Assembly: GCA_937958145.1 (NCBI GenBank)
Contig: CALGOE010000088.1
Coordinates: forward strand, 1-5,069
Reading direction: 5' to 3'
DNA from: an uncultured Desulfobacca sp.
GTDB lineage: Bacteria; Desulfobacterota; Desulfobaccia; Desulfobaccales; Desulfobaccaceae
DNA length: 5,069 bases
Positions 1-4,781 of the stretch are shown here, piece by piece. Positions within the stretch are counted from its first letter, which is position 1. Every line of letters begins with the position of its first letter. The position numbers and the translations under genes are program-made. The notes under the pieces were generated by a model. It was not told where the DNA came from, ran no database searches, and was given only the letters and a program-made list of their open reading frames with translations.

Positions 1-1
1 C

Positions 2-97
2 GTGGCTCAGAAATACGGCTTGGATCTGCAAGCCCTGCTGGTCGATCTCCAGACCCTGATTAACACCCTGCCGCCGGAACCATGTGAGCCGTTATGA
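2..97 (+). CDS. C-terminal end of a small DUF1858-like (redox disulfide) protein, 5' truncated
   Basis: The frame starting at base 2 is open from the window edge to a TGA at 95-97 and gives 31 residues beginning VAQKYGLDLQALLVDLQTLI. This resembles the last part of DUF1858 / hybrid-cluster-protein-associated redox disulfide domains, which end in a stretch of the type 'a..hgldleeLl.eLn..i' after an N-terminal CxxC-like region. That cysteine region would lie outside the window, so it cannot be checked. The short tail TLPPEPCEPL follows the domain. The stop overlaps the next start in an ATGA (94-97), so the two genes are almost certainly translationally coupled. DUF1858 proteins are small and soluble, and are often encoded near anaerobic iron-sulfur enzymes, which fits the neighbours. 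The family call rests on about 20 residues and is tentative; that it is a real gene end is better supported, by the overlap. Confidence 0.55.
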   Translation: MAQKYGLDLQALLVDLQTLINTLPPEPCEPL

Positions 98-936
98 ACC
101 AACCCAAATTGGCCTGCTGTAATTTTATCAAGAATACAAGACAGTTGCATGATTTTGCCCGGGACCTTGGTTTTGTCGGGGTGGACTGGACCTTTGCTGA
201 CCCCGACCTGCCCCTGCATCCGGCCGCGGTCCGGGAGATGCAACAGGTGCGTCAGGCCTTACATCCCCTGGAAATTCGTTATCATTGCGCCTTTGCCCAA
301 ACCGATCTGGGAGATGACGACCCGGCCAAGGCGGCCCAGGCCTTCAGGATTTTCCAGGCAACCTGCCGGCTGGTGGCGGCCTTGGGCGGCCGCTATCTTA
401 CCGTGCATATCGGTCTGGGCCGGGACTCCACCACTGACCTGGGGTGGGAGCGCACCCTCACCCGGTTTCGGGACCTGGTGCAATATGCCCAGAATGCCCG
501 GCTGCGCCTCTGCCTGGAGAACCTGGCCTGGGGCTGGACCAGCCGTCCTGACCTTTATGAAAAGCTGTTGCGCAAATCCGGGGCCTGGGCCACCCTGGAC
601 ATCGGCCACGCTGCGGTCTGCCCGGCGGTGGTCAGCCAACAGTTCCGCCTGGCCGATTTCGTCCGGCCCCAGCCGGACCGCTTCTGCAATGCCCATGTTT
701 ACCACCTTGAAACCGAGGCCGGTCACCTTCCGCCGCAAAGGCTGGAAGACATCCAGGACCGCCTGGAGCTTCTCATGGAACTGCCCCTGTGTGATTGGTG
801 GGTCTTGGAGCTGCGGGAGGAAGAATCCGTGCACGCTGCGCTGCCCATCCTGCGGGAGTATTTGAAACTCCGCCAGGAAAATTTTACCCCATCCACAGCG
901 GCAGCAGTGACCGACGTGATTACGGACCATCATTGA
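94..936 (+). CDS. Sugar phosphate isomerase/epimerase-like TIM-barrel protein (AP endonuclease 2 / xylose isomerase-like superfamily)
   Basis: This 280-residue protein has the usual length and motif order of the xylose isomerase-like TIM-barrel family (AP_endonuc_2, PF01261). Visible landmarks are an early strand FVGVDWTF (27-34), RYHCAFA with His64, YLTVHIGLG with His105, LCLENLA with Glu142, ATLDIGHA with Asp169 and His172, NAHVYH with His201 and His204, and WWVLELRE with Glu239. The Glu/Asp/His/Glu series at strand ends matches the divalent-metal site of this fold, so the metal-dependent active site looks intact. Family members isomerise or epimerise sugars, inosose and hydroxypyruvate-type substrates, or act as AP endonucleases; the actual substrate cannot be read from sequence. 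There is no signal peptide or membrane segment, so it is cytosolic. The ATG at 94 overlaps the upstream stop (ATGA) with only a weak GAG at 86-88, which suggests coupling. It may supply or recycle a substrate for the reductase downstream (inference). Confidence 0.85.
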   Translation: MNQPKLACCNFIKNTRQLHDFARDLGFVGVDWTFADPDLPLHPAAVREMQQVRQALHPLEIRYHCAFAQTDLGDDDPAKAAQAFRIFQATCRLVAALGGRYLTVHIGLGRDSTTDLGWERTLTRFRDLVQYAQNARLRLCLENLAWGWTSRPDLYEKLLRKSGAWATLDIGHAAVCPAVVSQQFRLADFVRPQPDRFCNAHVYHLETEAGHLPPQRLEDIQDRLELLMELPLCDWWVLELREEESVHAALPILREYLKLRQENFTPSTAAAVTDVITDHH

Positions 937-1013
937 TGGGTCGCCACGTCTTGGGCCAACCACAATCGTGTAACAATCCTAAGCATTTGGCAACCACCAA
1001 CCAGCAACCAATC

Positions 1014-1018
1014 AGGAG
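1014..1018 (+). promoter_or_regulatory. Ribosome binding site that fixes the start of the double-cubane reductase gene
   Basis: AGGAG at 1014-1018 lies 7 nt before ATG 1026. It selects this ATG over the far upstream in-frame TTG at 795. Starting at 795 would bury 142 bases of the gene in the preceding TIM-barrel gene and add about 77 residues with no resemblance to the family. Confidence 0.75.
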
Positions 1019-1025
1019 CAAGCGA

Positions 1026-2300
1026 ATGCCTACCCCGTATGATGAGATGTGGGAAAAACTCAACCTGGACCTCCAGGCCCATGAAGGCCTCCTGGCCGTT
1101 TTGGGAAAGTTTTATGGTGACATCTACTTAACCCAGGATAAACGCCTCAAGGGCATGGAGTACCTGGATTTTGTCCTTTCCGAGGTGCACGGCCTGCGCA
1201 TCAAGGAACTGCAGGAGGCCAAGGCTCAGAGCCGCAAGATTATCGGCACCTTCTGCGTCTTTGTGCCGGAAGAAATTATCCTGGCCGCCAACGGCGTCTG
1301 TGTGGGCCTCTGTGCCGGTGCCGAGATCGGCAAGGAAGCGGCGGAAAAGATCCTGCCCCGCAACACCTGCGCCCTGATCAAATCCTTTGTCGGCTTTAAA
1401 TTGGCCCGCCTCTGCCCCTTCATCGAGTCCTGCGACCTGGTGGTGGGCGAGACCACCTGCGACGGCAAGAAAAAGGCCTACGAGATCTTTGCCGACTATG
1501 CCCCGGTCTATGTCATGGAAATTCCGCAAATGAAAAATGCCTGCGACCGGGATCTGTGGAAGGCGGAAATCCGACGTTTTAAAGACAAGATCGAGGAGAT
1601 TACGGGCAACACCATCACTGCCGAGAAATTGGCCGCGGCAACCACGATCGTCAATGATCGCCGGCGGGCCCTGCAGCGCCTCAACCGACTGCGGGCCGCC
1701 TCACCGGTGCCCATTTCGGGGCGGGATGTGCTGCTCATCAACCAGGTCAGTTTCTACGATGACCCTATCCGCTTTACCCAGCAGATTAACAAGCTCTGTG
1801 ACGAACTGGAGGAGCGGGTCAAGGCCCATCAGGGCATCGTCCCTGAGAACACCCCCCGCCTAATGCTCTCGGGCTGCCCCATGGCAGTGCCCAACTGGAA
1901 GCTGCCCTACCTGATCGAGTCTTCGGGTGCGGTCATTGTCGGCGAGGAATCCTGCATCGGTACCCGTAATACCCGGGATCTGGTGGAGGAAAAAGGCCAG
2001 ACCGTGGAAGAAATGCTGGATGCCCTGGCCGACCGCTACATGCGCATTGATTGTGCCTGTTTCACCCCCAATACCGAGCGCTTGGATAATATCACCGCCA
2101 TGGCCAAGGACCTCAAGGTCAACGGCGTTATCCACTATGGCCTGAGTTTTTGCACTCCTTATGCCACGGAAGCCTTTAAGGTGGAAAAGGCCCTGCAGGC
2201 CGCTGGCATCCCCATGCTGGCCATTGAAACGGACTACAGCATGGAAGATGTGGAACAGCTCAAGACCCGGGTCGAGGCCTTTGTGGAAATGGTCAGGTAA
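1026..2300 (+). CDS. Double-cubane-cluster anaerobic reductase (DCCP; 2-hydroxyacyl-CoA dehydratase D-component / benzoyl-CoA reductase superfamily, YjiM-like)
   Basis: The 424-residue product belongs to the HgdB/BcrB-like superfamily (PF06050). Recognisable blocks are GTFCVFVPEEIILAANGV (74-91), LPRNTCALIKS (110-120), CPFIESCDLVVGETTCDGKK (130-149), RLMLSGCPM (278-286), GEESCIGTR (306-314), DCACFTPN (342-349) and HYGLSFCTPY (370-379). There are 14 cysteines, many at family-conserved positions that bind the iron-sulfur cluster. True 2-hydroxyacyl-CoA dehydratases and benzoyl-CoA reductases use two different subunits of this fold. Here one gene stands directly beside its activator, the arrangement of homodimeric double-cubane cluster proteins such as E. 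coli YjiM and the Carboxydothermus hydrogenoformans protein carrying an [8Fe-9S] double cubane. Such enzymes accept ATP-energised electrons and reduce small or inert substrates; the natural substrate is unknown. It is soluble and expected to be oxygen-sensitive. A dehydratase subunit is the alternative, less likely without a partner subunit. Confidence 0.88.
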   Translation: MPTPYDEMWEKLNLDLQAHEGLLAVLGKFYGDIYLTQDKRLKGMEYLDFVLSEVHGLRIKELQEAKAQSRKIIGTFCVFVPEEIILAANGVCVGLCAGAEIGKEAAEKILPRNTCALIKSFVGFKLARLCPFIESCDLVVGETTCDGKKKAYEIFADYAPVYVMEIPQMKNACDRDLWKAEIRRFKDKIEEITGNTITAEKLAAATTIVNDRRRALQRLNRLRAASPVPISGRDVLLINQVSFYDDPIRFTQQINKLCDELEERVKAHQGIVPENTPRLMLSGCPMAVPNWKLPYLIESSGAVIVGEESCIGTRNTRDLVEEKGQTVEEMLDALADRYMRIDCACFTPNTERLDNITAMAKDLKVNGVIHYGLSFCTPYATEAFKVEKALQAAGIPMLAIETDYSMEDVEQLKTRVEAFVEMVR

Positions 2301-2401
2301 GCAGTCAAAGGAAGTAAGTCAGTTTGCTTTCCGACTCTTTTCCCTCTTCCCTTTTCCCTGGTCCCTGACCCAGGAATGGCATTGCCATCTGAGCATAATG
2401 A

Positions 2402-3181
2402 ATGTCTGAGGTAAAAAAGACCGTGGCCGGTATTGATATCGGCTCCCGGTCCATTGAACTGGTGGTCCTGGAAAACGGCAAGGTGGTGGACTCCCGGCGG
2501 GTGCCCACCACCTTTGACCCCTTGGCCCAGTGCCGCCTCCTCTTGGCGGACCTGCCAGACCTGCCCATGGTGGCCACCGGCTACGGCCGCAAACTCCTGG
2601 TGGACGGCCTGCCGGAGCGGCGGATGACGGCGATTACCGAAATCCAGGCTTATGCCCTGGGGAGCCATCACCTCTACCCTGAGGCCCGCACCGTTTTGGA
2701 CATTGGCGGCCAGGATACCAAGGTCATTGCCCTGAGCCCGGCCGGCAAGGTGCTCAAGTTTGAGATGAACGATCGTTGCGCCGCGGGGACCGGCAAGTTT
2801 CTGGAGTTCATGGCCACGGCCCTGCAGGTGCCGCTGCCGGAGTTCGGCGATTTCGCCCTACGGGCCGACAAACGCCTGCAGATCAACAGCATGTGTACGG
2901 TCTTTGCCGAGAGCGAGGCCACCTCCCTTATGGCCCGGGGCGAGAAGGCGGCCAATATTGCCCTGGGCCTGCACCTGGCCATAGTGCAGCGCACCCTGGC
3001 CATGCTGCGCCGGGTCAGCGACACCCCGCCCTTTCTGTTCGCCGGCGGCGTCGCCCACAACGCCTGTATGCGAGTCCTTCTGGCCGAAGCCCTGGCGCCG
3101 CCCCTGATCATCCCTGAAGAGCCGGATATGGTGGGAGCTCTGGGCGCGGCTCTGTATGGAAGACAACAGCCGGCAGGTTGA
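2402..3181 (+). CDS. ATP-dependent activator of the double-cubane reductase (BadF/BadG/BcrA/BcrD family, HgdC/YjiL-like)
   Basis: At 259 residues this has the normal length of HgdC-type activators (PF01869, ASKHA fold). Motifs occur in order: phosphate-1 loop GIDIGSRSIELVVL (10-23), phosphate-2 DIGGQDTKVIAL (100-111), NDRCAAGTGKF (123-133) with Cys126, INSMCTVFAESEATSL (161-176) with Cys165, and adenosine motif FAGGVAHN (213-220). Cys126 and Cys165 match the two cysteines per monomer that hold one [4Fe-4S] cluster across the homodimer interface in the family. ATP binding and hydrolysis change the helix angle at the cluster and inject one low-potential electron into the partner. The partner here is surely the adjacent double-cubane protein, 101 bp upstream. 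ATG 2402 is chosen because the family N-terminus starts a few residues before GIDIG; its ribosome site is poor (only GAG at 2391-2393), so coupling to the upstream gene or modest expression is likely. It is cytosolic and all key residues are present. Confidence 0.92.
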   Translation: MSEVKKTVAGIDIGSRSIELVVLENGKVVDSRRVPTTFDPLAQCRLLLADLPDLPMVATGYGRKLLVDGLPERRMTAITEIQAYALGSHHLYPEARTVLDIGGQDTKVIALSPAGKVLKFEMNDRCAAGTGKFLEFMATALQVPLPEFGDFALRADKRLQINSMCTVFAESEATSLMARGEKAANIALGLHLAIVQRTLAMLRRVSDTPPFLFAGGVAHNACMRVLLAEALAPPLIIPEEPDMVGALGAALYGRQQPAG

Positions 3182-3208
3182 GGGGGGCCAGACATAGATA
3201 AAATCGAT

Positions 3209-3238
3209 TTGACAAATAGAATATTGTCGTTGTACAAT
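3209..3238 (+). promoter_or_regulatory. Probable sigma-70-type promoter with overlapping operator-like palindromes
   Basis: A perfect -35 hexamer TTGACA (3209-3214) and a near-consensus -10 hexamer TACAAT (3233-3238; one mismatch) are separated by 18 bp inside the most AT-rich stretch of the window. Transcription would start near 3245 and read toward the mvhD block, leaving a leader of about 340 nt. Palindromes overlap the core elements: GACAA (3211-3215) with TTGTC (3224-3228), ATTGT (3223-3227) with ACAAT (3234-3238), and the perfect 8-mer TTGTACAA (3230-3237). A dimeric repressor bound there would block polymerase, so regulated expression is likely. The regulator is not identifiable. Confidence 0.7.
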
Positions 3239-3439
3239 AAGTACTGTTAAGAACCAAATTTCTTTTGGATACCACTCATGTTTTTATTTTTCGGCTTTAC
3301 CTGACGTCACCGCAAGCAATCTACCCGGGTTTGGTAGGGACGGGGCCAGGCCGAAGAATACCCTCGTTGTAGTCAGTCTTACCGCAATACCGCATATCCT
3401 CTTTCAGTCCGGCCCAGTTCAGTACACCAGGGACAGCGC

Positions 3440-3469
3440 CGTCCTTGGGGAGGAGCACTGGGAAGGACG
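3440..3469 (+). repeat. Inverted repeat (possible RNA hairpin) in the mvhD leader
   Basis: CGTCCTT at 3440-3446 and AAGGACG at 3463-3469 form a perfect 7-bp stem around a 16-nt purine-rich loop that contains GGGGAGGAG. It is the longest perfect stem I found in the leader. No U-run follows, so it is not an intrinsic terminator. It could be a leader RNA structure or chance; no known riboswitch family was recognised. Confidence 0.35.
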
Positions 3470-3575
3470 CCGCAAAACTATTTGCCGCCGCCAATCCGGC
3501 GCCGCTTCTACCATTCCCCCAGGCCAGAGTTCAGTTTTCCAGTGGGTGCGTTTGCTGTCATGGCGCCAGTTTCCC

Positions 3576-3581
3576 GGGGAG
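3576..3581 (+). promoter_or_regulatory. Ribosome binding site of the first mvhD copy (short spacing)
   Basis: GGGGAG at 3576-3581 lies 3 nt before GTG 3585, tighter than usual. It is the only purine-rich site close to a start here. GTG 3585 aligns exactly with the ATG of the second mvhD copy (both 4 codons before FEPKI), which supports this pairing over GTG 3546, which has no clear site. Confidence 0.5.
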
Positions 3582-3584
3582 TTG

Positions 3585-4055
3585 GTGGACACAGTTTTTG
3601 AGCCTAAAATTGTCGTTTTTTGCTGCCAGTGGTGTTCCTACGCGGCCGCCGATCTGGCCGGCTCCATGCGGCTGCAGTATCCGGCCAACATCCACATTGT
3701 CAGGGTTCCGTGTACTGGCCGGGTGGATATTTTGCATGTGCTAACCGCCTTGGAGTATGGCGCCGACGGGGTGATGGTGTCCGGCTGCCTACCCGGGGAG
3801 TGCCACTATGTGTCCGGCAACCTCTGGGCCATAAGCCGGATCAAGCGGGTCAAGGAAATCCTGCAGGGCATTGGCCTGGCGCCCGCGCGGGTGGAGTTGT
3901 ATTTTAACTCGGCTGGCATGGGCCCCCAGTTTGCCCAATGCTGCCGGGACTTTACGGAGAGAATCCGGGGTCTGGGGCCATTGGCCCACCGCCGGCCGGC
4001 GGCGCTGGAGCAGCAGGGGCGGAGTGAAGCAAGACCTCAGGGGGTGGAGCGCTGA
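3585..4055 (+). CDS. mvhD: MvhD-type hydrogenase/heterodisulfide reductase delta subunit, first copy
   Basis: The 156-residue product (from GTG 3585) is a full MvhD/FlpD family protein (PF02662). It opens with FEPKIVVFCCQWCSYAAADL (5-24), followed by VPCTGRVD with Cys43, SGCLPGECHY with Cys68 and Cys73, FNSAGMGPQFAQCC with Cys119 and Cys120, and DFTERI. MvhD is a soluble [2Fe-2S] protein that carries electrons between HdrA and a donor such as hydrogenase or formate dehydrogenase; the cysteine set is complete. The start at 3585 is preferred because it matches the second copy residue for residue; a longer form from GTG 3546 (169 residues) is possible. The C-terminus after GLGPL is an arginine-rich low-complexity tail unlike copy two. 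Its stop overlaps the next start (TGATG, 4053-4057). It is the first gene after the promoter at 3209-3238. Confidence 0.9.
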   Translation: MDTVFEPKIVVFCCQWCSYAAADLAGSMRLQYPANIHIVRVPCTGRVDILHVLTALEYGADGVMVSGCLPGECHYVSGNLWAISRIKRVKEILQGIGLAPARVELYFNSAGMGPQFAQCCRDFTERIRGLGPLAHRRPAALEQQGRSEARPQGVER

Positions 4056-4306
4056 TGCCCGACCTTGAGCGCACCCTTGGGCAGGTTGTTGATCTATTTC
4101 AACTTTGGACGCCATGGGAACTGACCCGGGCCGAAGGGGAAGAGAGCATCTTTCATATTCTGGATTTATGCGAGAGCGCCGCTCTGGCCGTCACCTTGCG
4201 TCTGTTGGGGCAGCAGGCGGGGAATCGGGCCAGCCGTTGCCGTTCTCAGAAAAAGCCCACGTTTTCCATAGTATCGAGGGAGGACCGGTATGACCGAACG
4301 CTTTGA
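4055..4306 (+). CDS. Small protein of unknown function between the two mvhD copies
   Basis: I do not recognise this 83-residue protein. Reasons to think it is real: its ATG overlaps the mvhD stop in a TGATG, a GGAG (4046-4049) lies 5 nt upstream, and it runs through to overlap the next mvhD start by 17 nt, so it fills the gap exactly. Residues 1-53 look like amphipathic helices (MPDLERTLGQVVDLFQLW, then ESIFHILDLCESAALAVTLR). The C-terminal 30 residues are polar and basic (RCRSQKKP near 61-68) and probably disordered. It has only two cysteines (39 and 62) in no cluster motif, and no clear transmembrane segment or signal peptide; the AALAVTLRLLG stretch is too short to span a membrane. Context suggests an accessory or assembly partner of the MvhD/Hdr complex, or a frame that merely couples translation of the second mvhD. 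It has no detectable similarity to MvhD, so it is not a third copy. Confidence 0.6.
   Translation: MPDLERTLGQVVDLFQLWTPWELTRAEGEESIFHILDLCESAALAVTLRLLGQQAGNRASRCRSQKKPTFSIVSREDRYDRTL
4278..4283 (+). promoter_or_regulatory. Ribosome binding site of the second mvhD copy
   Basis: GGGAGG at 4278-4283 is a strong Shine-Dalgarno sequence 6 nt before ATG 4290. It lies inside the end of the 83-codon gene, so the second mvhD can initiate independently of, or be boosted by, translation of that gene. Confidence 0.8.
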
Positions 4307-4739
4307 ACCGAAAATCTTATGTTTCTGCTGCCAGTGGTGTTCCTATGCCGCCGCGGACCTGGCCGGCTCCATGCGCCTGCAGTACCCTACTAATGTCCAT
4401 ATCTTAAAAGTCCCCTGCACCGGTCGGGTGGATATCAACCATATCCTCAAGGCCTTTGAGGTGGGGGCCGATGGCGTCTTTCTGTCGGGCTGTCTTTTGG
4501 GCGACTGCCACTACCTGGAGGGCAACTATTTCGCCACCACTCGGGTGAAGCGGGCCAAACAGATCCTGCAAGGCATTGGCATTGATCCGGCCCGGGTGGA
4601 GATGTTTTACAATTCCTCGGGGATGGGGCCGCAGTTTGCCCAATGCTGCATCGACTTTACCGAGCGCATCCGGCAGTTGGGGCCGCTGAAGAAAAAGGCG
4701 GACCGGCCCCAGGCCGCGGCTGCGGCCGCCCAGGCTTAA
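4290..4739 (+). CDS. mvhD: MvhD-type hydrogenase/heterodisulfide reductase delta subunit, second copy
   Basis: The 149-residue product has the complete MvhD pattern: FEPKILCFCCQWCSYAAADL (5-24), VPCTGRVD with Cys43, SGCLLGDCHY with Cys68 and Cys73, GMGPQFAQCC with Cys119 and Cys120, and DFTERI. It also has an extra Cys11 that copy one lacks. The tail after GPL is lysine- and then alanine-rich (ending AAAAAAQA) and probably flexible. The role is electron transfer between an electron-donating enzyme and HdrA in the cytosol. The ATG at 4290 has a strong ribosome site, better than that of copy one, which suggests this may be the more highly translated copy. It overlaps the preceding small gene by 17 nt and is 42 bp ahead of an HdrC-like gene, so an operon is nearly certain. 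Which donor each copy serves (hydrogenase, formate dehydrogenase, NADH dehydrogenase-like) is not visible here. Confidence 0.94.
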   Translation: MTERFEPKILCFCCQWCSYAAADLAGSMRLQYPTNVHILKVPCTGRVDINHILKAFEVGADGVFLSGCLLGDCHYLEGNYFATTRVKRAKQILQGIGIDPARVEMFYNSSGMGPQFAQCCIDFTERIRQLGPLKKKADRPQAAAAAAQA

Positions 4740-4781
4740 CCAGGTTATCATCTCAACTGACAGTGCGGAGGCACGATTTTT

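Larger units (their letters stand above)
3182..3584 (+). other. Long intergenic region / promoter leader between the reductase-activator pair and the mvhD block
   Basis: About 400 bp separate the activator stop from the mvhD start. I see no convincing gene, tRNA or known riboswitch. The first part (3191-3240) is strongly AT-rich, with 13 G/C in 50 bases, and carries the promoter described separately. Downstream are short inverted repeats: CCAAA/TTTGG at 3254-3268, the 8-bp palindrome TGACGTCA at 3302-3309, CTACC/GGTAG at 3321-3337, and CGTCCTT/AAGGACG at 3440-3469. There is also a direct repeat TACCGCA at 3380-3386 and 3388-3394. The + frame of mvhD is free of stops from 3213 but has no ATG, GTG or TTG before 3546. 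A minus-strand frame is open from 3530 down to a stop at 3321-3323. No clear intrinsic terminator for the activator gene is visible; the T-rich stretch 3281-3291 is not directly preceded by a good stem. Confidence 0.6.
3585..4739 (+). repeat. Tandem gene duplication: two mvhD copies offset by 705 bp
   Basis: The copies at 3585-4055 and 4290-4739 align without gaps over residues 1-133, with about 98 identical positions (74 percent). At the DNA level the same 20 bases occur at 3621-3640 and 4326-4345, exactly 705 bp apart. Similarity ends at the variable C-terminal tails, and the stretch between the copies carries an unrelated small gene. This points to an old duplication kept by selection: all eight shared cysteines are preserved in both. 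Confidence 0.85.

Noticed and set aside
259..963. Long minus-strand frame (234 codons) opposite the TIM-barrel gene.
   Set aside because: It lies antisense to a well-supported enzyme gene and has no recognisable domain; typical shadow frame in GC-rich DNA. The same applies to the minus frames opposite the reductase, activator and mvhD genes.
951..977. Possible promoter TTGGGC ... TAACAAT ahead of the reductase gene.
   Set aside because: The -35 is poor and the spacing is only 14-15 bp, so it is not supportable.
795..1025. Extended N-terminus of the reductase from an in-frame TTG at 795.
   Set aside because: It overlaps the TIM-barrel gene by 142 bases, adds residues unlike the family, and ATG 1026 has a good AGGAG site at 7 nt.
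3281..3291. T-rich stretch as an intrinsic terminator of the activator gene.
   Set aside because: The only nearby stem (CCAAA/TTTGG, 3254-3268) is weak, AT-rich and ends 12 nt before the T-run; it also lies downstream of the promoter.
3440..3490. c-di-GMP (GEMM) riboswitch, suggested by GGACGCCGCAAAA near 3465-3477.
   Set aside because: The paired helices and the second conserved segment of the motif are not present in order; superficial similarity only.
3546..3584. GTG 3546 as start of the first mvhD.
   Set aside because: It has no ribosome site, and the extra 13 residues have no counterpart in the second copy, whose start aligns exactly with GTG 3585. Kept only as an alternative.
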